Positions 39,336 to 47,700 of a DNA stretch of 64,000 bases are shown in pieces. The number at the start of each line of letters is the position of its first letter. Position 1 is the stretch's first letter. A program made the position numbers and the translations under genes. Below the pieces are notes generated by a model. That model did no database searches and was not told where the DNA came from. It was given only the letters and a program-made list of their open reading frames with translations. The stretch lies in the NCBI RefSeq assembly GCF_000582785.1, contig NZ_HG931175.1, forward strand, positions 97,411 through 161,410, read 5' to 3'. The stretch comes from Candidatus Blastococcus massiliensis AP3. GTDB lineage: Bacteria > Actinomycetota > Actinomycetes > Mycobacteriales > Geodermatophilaceae.

Positions 39336-39946
39336 GGCTGACCGCCCGCGATCCCGAGGACTTCCCGCATCCGGTGGACCGTCAGGGCGCATCGTTCCGC
39401 GAGCCTCTGCTGTTCTTTGACCAGTTCGGGCGGGCTGGCGGTGCCAGGCGGCTCGAGCACGACCAGGTGTGCGTCGAGCCCATCGAGAGCGGAGGCGCGC
39501 AGCGCCGCCCACAGTAGGTTCTTGAAGTTCCGGCTGTGATCCCACGCGATGTACGCGGTGGCCCCATCGATTTCGCCGAGGCAGTGCAGCGGCTTGCTTC
39601 CGAGCGACCCCTCGACGAGGGTCGCGGTCGGACCGAGCGCATGACGCACAACGTCGTTGGGTCCAGTTCCGCCCTGGCGGCCGTACGCGGCGAATCGGCC
39701 GGCGCCCCGGAGCGCTCGCCCGTACTCCTTCATCGGCCCGTCCTTGATCCAGGACCGGGCCTGCTCCGGGGTCATGAACCGTGTGAGGGGTCCGCCGACT
39801 CGCTCGTCCTCGATCCACCGGTTAAAGGTCGCGGTTCGGTCCGCGAGCGGCAGGGTCTGCCAACCGAGCCGATCGGCGTCGGCGTAGATGGCGCGGACGA
39901 CCTGCTCGCGGACCGAGGGCGGCAGGAGCTTGTCTCGGTTGCTCAT
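39332..39946 (-). CDS. uncharacterised protein of the MORC-type restriction operon
   Basis: A 204-residue soluble protein that I do not recognise. The N-terminal half is helical (LPPSVREQVVRAIYADADRL). The middle holds an apparent alpha/beta core: GPTATLVEGSLGSKPLHCL, then EIDGATAYIAWDHSRNF and the strand HLVVLEPP. No clear nuclease, helicase or zinc motif; a divergent nuclease or specificity subunit is possible. Its start and stop both overlap neighbours (ATGA), so it is part of the coupled operon. Confidence 0.6.
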   Translation of the reverse strand: MSNRDKLLPPSVREQVVRAIYADADRLGWQTLPLADRTATFNRWIEDERVGGPLTRFMTPEQARSWIKDGPMKEYGRALRGAGRFAAYGRQGGTGPNDVVRHALGPTATLVEGSLGSKPLHCLGEIDGATAYIAWDHSRNFKNLLWAALRASALDGLDAHLVVLEPPGTASPPELVKEQQRLAERCALTVHRMREVLGIAGGQP

Positions 39947-41598
39947 GCCGGGAGCACGTCGGGGTCAAGGAACTGCAGGCGTGCTTCGTCGTTCGCAGTT
40001 TCGATGTCGGCCGCATCCAAGATCCACTGCTCGAGAAGACTCTCGGCTCGCACATCGTTGAACTCGATCTTGCTGTGCGGGACACGCGGCAGCACTTCCA
40101 CATCCGCCGCGCCGATCTGACGCTTCAAGGTGAGTAGGGCCGCAACCCGGCGGATGTCGCTCACGAAGTCGAGTGCAAGAACGTGGCTCTTGCCCTGACG
40201 CAGCCGTAGTCCTCGCCCGAGCTGCTGCACGAAGATCCGCCGGCTGTGCGTGACGCGCGCGAACGCCAGGATGTTCACATCGGGCACATCGACGCCCTCG
40301 TTGAGGATGTCGACCGCGATCAGGAGGGGGACGCGTCCGGCTCGGAAGTCGAGGAGCCGCTGCTGCCGTTCCCGCTTCGGCATGTCCGTGTGGATCGTGG
40401 CGGCGGCGCGCCACTGCGGATGCCGGCGCAGCAGAGTCTGCATGTGCTCGCAGTGCGGGATCGTCTGGCAGAACACGATGCCGCGGGGGCTGGCGGTCGA
40501 GTGCCAGGCGTCGACGAGAGCGTCGACGACGGCCTCGTCCCGCTGCACGAGGAAGAGCTTGCTGTTTAGCTCTTTGAGCGAGTACTGATGCTCGCTCACG
40601 GCCTTGACCGCGTCCCAGTCGATGTTGTCGACGAACAGCCGGTAGTCAACGGCCGCGAGGTAGCCACGCCGCATCCCTTCCTCAATCCCGAGCCGGTAGC
40701 TGGCCCGGCCGAACCGGTGCTCGATGTCGTACTGGTCGTTGCGCCAGGGCGTCGCGGTGACACCGAACTGCAAGCTGCTGTTGAGCTCGGTCAACAGCTG
40801 GTCAAACTGTCCTGTCTCGGCGACATGGTGTGTCTCGTCGACCATGATCAGGCCGGGTCGCCAGCCGCGAAGGACCGCGTCGAGTGCACTCGTGACCGTC
40901 GCGCACGTGACGCCCGACAGGTCGCGGGGCTTGTCGTCGCCGGTCAGAACCTGCGTCTTGACGCTCTTGGGCAGGTGGCGCCACAGGGAGCGCTCAAGCT
41001 GGTTGACAAGGTCCTTGGTGTGGGCGACGACCAGTACGTCACGGTCTCGGTTCTCCCGTAGATACCGGCCGATGATCTCGCCGCCGACCACGGTCTTGCC
41101 GAGCCCGGTCGCGAGGATCAGGAGCGCGCGCCGGCGCGCCGTCAGGTCCGCCCACATCGCCGACACGGCCTCGTCTTGGTAGTCGCGAAGACTGAGGGCT
41201 TCGTGCTCGTCGGCGTTGCTCGCGAGCGCCTGCAGCATGCTGCCGTTCCACACCTTGACGTCCCGACCAACACGGCCGAGCACGTGCGCACGCTCCAGCG
41301 CGGCCGCCGACAGATGCGTGTTCGTCAGGACGACACCACGGTCGGCGCCGTAGTGGTCCCACGCGCGCGTGACCTCCTCGACCGCGTCGGCGTTGACGGC
41401 GCCGCGGCTCTTCCACTTGGCCTGGAAGACCCAGAGCTTGCCGTTGCGGGTGCCGAGCAGGTCCCCGCCATGATCGCCGCTGCCGTCGATGTTGACGACG
41501 TCAGAGAAGCCGAGCTGCCCGAGGAGGCGCTCCATCTGCCGGGTGAAGCGGTGCGGCCCGCCGTCCAAGAGCAGCTGCGGCGCGACGTATGACGTCAT
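39943..41598 (-). CDS. Mrr-type nuclease fused to superfamily 2 helicase
   Basis: A 551-residue fusion. Residues 1-120 form a restriction-endonuclease-like Mrr domain with Asp46 (GGDLLG) and Gln59/Lys61 (VFQAKWKS) of the catalytic D-QxK set. The SF2 motor has Walker A LATGLGKT (162-169), DETH box (254-257), the FGVTATP motif and the QLGRGLR motif VI. It could translocate on DNA and cut it, as in type III or type I-like restriction. ATG 41598 overlaps the ATPase stop (ATGA). Confidence 0.88.
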   Translation of the reverse strand: MTSYVAPQLLLDGGPHRFTRQMERLLGQLGFSDVVNIDGSGDHGGDLLGTRNGKLWVFQAKWKSRGAVNADAVEEVTRAWDHYGADRGVVLTNTHLSAAALERAHVLGRVGRDVKVWNGSMLQALASNADEHEALSLRDYQDEAVSAMWADLTARRRALLILATGLGKTVVGGEIIGRYLRENRDRDVLVVAHTKDLVNQLERSLWRHLPKSVKTQVLTGDDKPRDLSGVTCATVTSALDAVLRGWRPGLIMVDETHHVAETGQFDQLLTELNSSLQFGVTATPWRNDQYDIEHRFGRASYRLGIEEGMRRGYLAAVDYRLFVDNIDWDAVKAVSEHQYSLKELNSKLFLVQRDEAVVDALVDAWHSTASPRGIVFCQTIPHCEHMQTLLRRHPQWRAAATIHTDMPKRERQQRLLDFRAGRVPLLIAVDILNEGVDVPDVNILAFARVTHSRRIFVQQLGRGLRLRQGKSHVLALDFVSDIRRVAALLTLKRQIGAADVEVLPRVPHSKIEFNDVRAESLLEQWILDAADIETANDEARLQFLDPDVLPA

Positions 41599-43934
41599 GC
41601 CGCGTCGTCCGCGAGCTCGGCTTCCAGCAGCCAGATCGACAGGCGTCCACGCTGGAGTTCTTCGGGGCTGCGACGGATCGGCTGGTCGGACAGCGCAGCG
41701 ACGTCCGACAACAGGTCCGTTACGCGCTCGAGGCCAGCGCGCCGGGCGGTCTCGTCGGTGAGGCTGACGTAAGAGGTCCGGAACACCTGCGCGTCGAGGA
41801 ACGCGTCCGGGCGGGTGTTCACGACACGAACGAGGCACAGGGCCGGTGCGTAGTCCAGCCAGTCGCCGCTGCTGATGACGTCCTCCCAGTCGCCTCGGCC
41901 GCCTTCGATCGCGAACTTCTGCTGCGTCGCGGCGCGCTCGGTCTCGCTCAGGCGCTGCCAGTAGCCGCTGCTGTTGCCGGCGATGACAGGCTGCATGGTC
42001 TCTCGGATCCGAGACACCAGCCGGTCCGCGTTCTCCTTCAGGTGTGGCCCGGTGACCTTCTGATCAGGCAAGCAGCGCTGCTTGAGCCGTGCGAACAGGT
42101 CGCCAAGATCGTCGGTGCCGCCGTCGCGGGTCCGCATGAAGTCGGCCAGCTCGAACACGACGAGGTCGCGAATCTCTACGGCGAACTCGGTGAAGATCGG
42201 GTGCTCAGCGTCGATAAATATCTCGACCGCGGCGCCCCGCACCGTGCCGATGTACACGGGCCGGGGCGGCTCGCCCGCGGGTCCTATCTGGTCCCGATGC
42301 CCGGTGACCCGCCAGGCCGCGTCGACCTTGACCGCGGCGCCGCGTCCCGGAAGCCCGAACGGCGTCTCTAGGTCCGAGACGGGCCGGGCGTCGGTACGCC
42401 AGCGGGCCCTACGCTCGTCCTCTGTCTCCCGGACGGGCTCCGACGGCGGCTCGGGCTGTCCTTCGCCGGGCGCCGGGTCGTCGTCGAGTCCGGCCTGGCG
42501 CCGAATCTCGTCCGGATCCCCCTCGGCCGGCGGCTCCTCGGCTCGCGGAGTGGGGTTGTCGTGCTCGTAGGCAGCCCGGTACCAGCGTTCGTCCGTCTCG
42601 TACTCGTTCTCGCCCTTGCGGAACAGCTCCGCCCACTCGCGGGCGCGCTCGTGAATCGGGCCTCGGTCGTCGCCGGGCGTCAGGTACTTCACGCCGGCGT
42701 CATTGCGCCGGTAGCCCGTTATCAGCCGCGCGAGCGGGCTCGTGTTCGCCGTGGCGAAGCCGAGCTGGCGCGCCTTTTCCGGAAGTAGGGGGCCCTCGCC
42801 CCGCAGCACGCGCTTGACCTTGGTCCAGTCCGGGCTGCCGTACTCGAACGCGTTCTTTTGATAGTTAACCGCGACGTGGTCGACGTGGATCTCGCCGATG
42901 AGGCGGCCCTGACCGTTCGGGATTTCGACCGGGTACTCACGCAGGCCGCCGCCGGAGGGCTCGTCCGGGTCGACCCACGAGAACAGGCTCTTGTCGCGGA
43001 GAAGGATCTTGCGGCCATTGCGGAGGAAGTCAATGCCGAAGTCGCTCTGGTGCAGGTACCGCTGGACGCCAACCCAGCCCCAGATGCGCCGCTCACGCCG
43101 ATCGAGACGGTGACTGTTGCAGCGCACGCACGCCTGCTCGCCCAGGTCGTCCTGCCACTGGCCGCAATGCAGGCAGGCGAGCCGATCGGTCAGCGGGATG
43201 TCAATGTTGATGACGGCGGGGATCTGGTCACCCTTGCGGACCACGCTGCGCTCGGGCGACCACGTGCACGGTCGACGCGGCTTCACAGCCTGTCGGTCCA
43301 CGACCAGCCGGAAGTCGCGCTGCGTCAGCAGGTAGCTGTAGACGTCCCCCAGGACGTTCCGGATCGCCGGCTGGCGGCGCACGAGCGCGTCGTGGTGCTC
43401 CGGCTTGAGGTCCTTGATCAGGATCTCAGTGCCGCGATCCTCCGGGTTTTCCTTCGGCTCCGTGCGTACGGGCACGTTGAAGTGGCCCTGGGCCTGCATG
43501 GCGGGCAGGTCGATCGTCACGACGGTCCAGTGTGAGGCGTCCGCGCGAGCCGTGCGGACTACAGCGGTGCTGCCGAGCCGGGCGGTCGCGATGTTGAAGC
43601 CCATGCCGAACAAGCCAAGCTGCCCGAAGCGATCGTTGCTGGTCCAGCCGGCGCGCAGTGCGTTCTGAAGATCACCGAGGCTCAGGCCCGGGCCGTTGTC
43701 CTTGACCCAGACTTCAGCGGTCCGCGGGTCGCTGTTGCGGCCGGGGAGCGTGACGGTGACGGTCGGCTCCTCCAGGTTCGGGTGGCGGAGGAACTCGTCG
43801 AAGGCGTTGTCGATGAGCTCAGCAAGACACTGCCACGGGGCGAACTCGATGTCGCCGAGAACGCTCAAGAGCCGGGGGTGCGGCTGGAGGTCGATCACCT
43901 CGGGCTGGGCCTGCGTCTTCATCATCACCTTCAT
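41595..43934 (-). CDS. MORC/Hsp90-type GHKL ATPase with internal zinc ribbon
   Basis: A 779-residue protein. The GHKL ATPase domain is complete: ELIDNAFDE at residues 39-47 with the Glu and Asn, DNGPG (79-83) and GLFGMGFN (107-114). A zinc ribbon, CLHC and CVRC near residues 252-270, is inserted before WGWVGVQRY. The C-terminal third is low-complexity acidic, then helical. MutL/MORC-like ATPases of this kind act as ATP-driven DNA clamps in restriction-like systems. First gene of the operon; ATG 43934 is the farthest upstream, with internal ATGs at 43925 and 43922. Confidence 0.85.
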   Translation of the reverse strand: MKVMMKTQAQPEVIDLQPHPRLLSVLGDIEFAPWQCLAELIDNAFDEFLRHPNLEEPTVTVTLPGRNSDPRTAEVWVKDNGPGLSLGDLQNALRAGWTSNDRFGQLGLFGMGFNIATARLGSTAVVRTARADASHWTVVTIDLPAMQAQGHFNVPVRTEPKENPEDRGTEILIKDLKPEHHDALVRRQPAIRNVLGDVYSYLLTQRDFRLVVDRQAVKPRRPCTWSPERSVVRKGDQIPAVINIDIPLTDRLACLHCGQWQDDLGEQACVRCNSHRLDRRERRIWGWVGVQRYLHQSDFGIDFLRNGRKILLRDKSLFSWVDPDEPSGGGLREYPVEIPNGQGRLIGEIHVDHVAVNYQKNAFEYGSPDWTKVKRVLRGEGPLLPEKARQLGFATANTSPLARLITGYRRNDAGVKYLTPGDDRGPIHERAREWAELFRKGENEYETDERWYRAAYEHDNPTPRAEEPPAEGDPDEIRRQAGLDDDPAPGEGQPEPPSEPVRETEDERRARWRTDARPVSDLETPFGLPGRGAAVKVDAAWRVTGHRDQIGPAGEPPRPVYIGTVRGAAVEIFIDAEHPIFTEFAVEIRDLVVFELADFMRTRDGGTDDLGDLFARLKQRCLPDQKVTGPHLKENADRLVSRIRETMQPVIAGNSSGYWQRLSETERAATQQKFAIEGGRGDWEDVISSGDWLDYAPALCLVRVVNTRPDAFLDAQVFRTSYVSLTDETARRAGLERVTDLLSDVAALSDQPIRRSPEELQRGRLSIWLLEAELADDAA

Positions 43935-44789
43935 CTGGAGGACTACTCGGATCGTGGCAGCATGTACCGACAGAAGCGGCGGACCGGCCAGGGGACGTGT
44001 CCCCTTGTCGGTGACCGCGCTTGTAGTGCTTGGCCTACTTGTCGTGCTTGGCGTGCTTGCTGAGCGCCGTGCCTGTGCGGAGGACTGCCGCCTCGGCAGT
44101 GCTCGTTCCTCGCGTCCTCCACTCAGACGACGGTGCGACGGTCAGTCAGATACGGCAGCCCGCAGTTGGTGCCGTTGATCAACGTCCGGGCGACGCTGGT
44201 GAACGATGCCGGGCTGAACGGCAGCCACCGACGGTGTGTGCCGAAGCCACCCGGAGCCTATAAGCGCTGAAACCCGGTGACGTCTTTCAAACAACATGCG
44301 GGCGTTTCGCATCGGCCGGCGGGAGAACCAGTTGCGGTCACTGCGCACCACGGCTGTCACCCCGCTGCGATCTTGTCGGACGAACCCGTACTGATGCACG
44401 AGTCCGAGTCCCGCGACGACCGAGGAGCGCGAGCCATCTAGCACCCAGGACCTTGCCTACGCTCGCTGCCCGAGCGAACAAGTCGCGTCCCCTGCTGACG
44501 GCTCTACCGCCCCCTCCTCGTCACTCAAGAGTCCAAGATCACCAGCCGACACACGTCTTGCATTTCGGGCGGCCCGTCCGTGGCGGTCCGCTGGCAGGTG
44601 ACGGGCGTCCAAGCCCAGGTGACGCCTGATGGTTCGTGATGCGAAGCCTTGGTCGTTGCGCCGGGATCTGCGTCATGTCCCCGTCTACGCGACCGACGAG
44701 GGGCCCTTGCCGACACTCTCGCGCCACCGAGCTACTGGAGAAGTGCGGCAGCTGTAGTGGAGTCCGCCTTCCTACGGTCGGCAGCCGTG
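43935..44789. other. intergenic region between the defence operon and the relaxase gene
   Basis: 855 bases between two divergent units, so it should hold both promoters and could hold an origin of transfer for the relaxase. I cannot find a clear inverted-repeat nic region by eye. A 100-residue minus-strand reading frame at 44,142-44,444 has no recognisable family and I do not call it. Confidence 0.4.
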
Positions 44790-47700
44790 ATGACGCTGCA
44801 CAAGCTGACCGCCGGGGACGGCTACACGTACCTGACGCGGCAGGTGGCAGCGTTCGACGCGACGGAGCGGGGTCACGCTGGCCTGGGTGACTACTACTCC
44901 CAGCGCGGAGAGTCGCCGGGCAGGTGGAACGGCAACGGCCTGGCCGGGCTCGGCGGAGTGAGTGCCGGTCAGCCCGTCACCGAGGAACAGATGAAGTCGC
45001 TTTTCGGGGAAGGCCGGCATCCCGACGCGCTGCGGCTCGAGAAGGAGGCCCTGGCCCGGGGACAGACACCGCAGGAGGCGCGGGCAGCAGGGGCCCTGGG
45101 GCGGGGCTTCTATGTCTTCGCTCCTCAGGCCGACGGGTTCCGAGCCCGCTGCGCAGAGGAGTTCGCCGCCTCTAACGCTGCCCACGGGCAGCCCGCCACC
45201 GCCCCAGTCCCGGACGACTACCGAGCGAAGATCCGTAGCGACCTCGCCCGGGTCATGTTCGCTGAGGCCTACGGCCGCGCGCCGCGCGATGCCCGCGAGC
45301 TGTCGGGGTTCCTCGCCCGGGTCTCACGGCCGGCGACGAAGGCGGTGGCCGGCTACGACCTCACCTTCTCCCCCGTCAAGTCCGTGTCGGCGTTGTGGGC
45401 GCTGGCACCGCGGGAGGTGGCCGAGCAGATCGAGGCCGCCCACGCCGCCGCGGTCGTCGACGCCCTTACTTGGCTGGAATCCAACGCGTCCTTCACACGG
45501 GTGGGAACGGACGGGGTGCGACAGGTGGAGACCACCGGGTTGATCGCCGCGGTGTTCACCCACCGCGACTCCCGCGCCGGCGATCCCGATCTGCACAGCC
45601 ACGTGGCGGTGAGCAACAAGGTGCAGACCCGCGACGGGCTCTGGCGGGCGCTGGACGGGCGGGTGCTGCACAAGGCCGCCGTCGCCGCCTCCGAGCGCTA
45701 CGACACCCGAATGGAGGCACACCTCGTCGCTCGCCTGAGTGTCCGGTTCGCCGACCGCCCTGGCCAGACGCCCGGACGGAGAATGGTGCGGGAGATCGTC
45801 GGTATGGACGAACGGCTGCTGAGCGCATGGTCATCGCGGCGTCGGGACATCGACGCCCGCCGCGCGGTGCTGGCCGGCGACTTCCAGCGCAACCACGGCC
45901 GGCCGCCGACGGCCGTGGAGGCGATCGCGCTGGCGCAGCAGGCGACGTTGGAAACCCGCGGCCCCAAGCACGAGCCTCGCTCCCTCGCCGAGCAGCGGGC
46001 CACCTGGCGGCAGGAGGCTGCCGCCGTCCTTGGCGGCCCTGACCGCATCACCCGGATGCTCGGCCGCGTCCTGGGCGCTCCCGGGTCCCCGCGCCCGCAG
46101 GCCACCGAGGCTTGGGTCCGGTCGGCCGCCGCCGAGGTGCTGGACACCGTCTCGGAAGCGCGGGCCACCTGGCAGGTCTGGCATGTGCGTGCCGAGGCCG
46201 AGCGGGTGGTGCGGGCCGCCGCCCTGGCGCCGGACGACGTGGACGCCGCGGTCACCCGAGTCACTGAGGGCGTGCTCTCCCCCGCTCTCTCCGTTTCGCT
46301 TGGTACGTCGGATCCGGTGGTCGAGCCGGCGGAACTACGCCGTTCGGACGGGGCCAGCGTCTACACCGTCGCCGGTGCCCGGCTCTACACCAGCCAGGCG
46401 GTGTTGGACGCCGAGGCGCTGCTCCTCGGCGCCGCCGGCCGCAGCGACGGACGACGTGCCGATCCGGCCACCGTGGAGCTCGCGCTGCTGGAGTCCACCG
46501 CTAACGGCGCCGAGCTCAATCCCGGCCAGGCGCAGCTGGTGCGCGAGCTCGCGGGCAGCGGCGCCCGTGTGCAACTGGCCCTCGCCCCGGCCGGCGCGGG
46601 CAAGACGACCGCGCTGGCGACCCTGGCTCGCGCCTGGGCCGCTGGCGGTGGCACGGTGCTCGGCTTGGCGCCGTCGGCCGTGGCCACCGCCGGGCTGCGC
46701 GAGTCCCTGAGAGCACCGTGCGACACGCTGGCCAAGCTCATCTGGTGCCTCGACGCCGAGCAGGCACCCGACTGGATGGCCGGCATCGGGCCGACCACAT
46801 TGGTGGTCGTCGACGAGGCCGGCATGGCCGGCACCCGCGAGCTGGCCCGCGCAGTCGAGCACGTCCTGGGGCGGGGCGGATCGGTGCGGCTGGTCGGCGA
46901 TCACCAGCAGCTGACCTCGGTCGCCGCCGGCGGCGTGTTGGCCGAGATTGCCGCCAGTCATGGCGCGGTCACCCTGACCCAGTTGGTCCGCTTTACCGAC
47001 CCGGCCGAGGCCGCGGCCACCGTCGCCGTCCGGGACGGCGACACCCTCGGACTGGGCTTCTACCTCGACTCCGGCCGGGTGCACGTCGGGGACCTGGCCG
47101 CCTGCGCCGAGCAGGCCTACGCCGCCTGGGCCGCCGACTCCGCCCGCGGCATGGACCCGCTGCTGCTGGCCGCCACCCGGGACCTGGTCACACAGCTGAA
47201 CGAGCGGGCGCGGGCCGACCGGCTGGCAGGCACCGCTTCCTCCCCGGGTGCAGAGGTCGAGCTGGCCGACGGCACCCGCGCCGGGGCCGGGGACCCGGTC
47301 ATCACCCGCGCCAACAACCGGCGGCTGCCGATCACCGCCACCGAGTGGGTCAAGAACGGTGACCGCTTCACCGTCCAGGCCGTCGGCCGGGACGGCGCCC
47401 TCGACGTCGTTCACACCGGTACCGGACGGCGGATCACCTTGCCGGCGAGCTACGTCAGCGAGCACGTGCAGCTCGGCTATGCGACCACGGTGCACGGCGC
47501 CCAGGGCACCACCGCCGACGTCTGCCACACCGTTCTCACCGGCGGCGAGTCGCGACAACTGCTCTACGTCGCGCTCTCCCGCGGGCGCGCCGCCAACCAC
47601 CTGTACCTCGCCACCGTCGGCGACGGCGATCCGCACAGCATCGTCACCCCCGCCGCCGTGTCGCCGCCCACCGCCACCGACCTGCTGGCCGGCATGCTGG

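Noticed and set aside
44142..44444. A 100-residue minus-strand frame between the defence operon and the relaxase
   Set aside because: No recognisable family, no ribosome site and Arg-rich composition typical of a chance frame.
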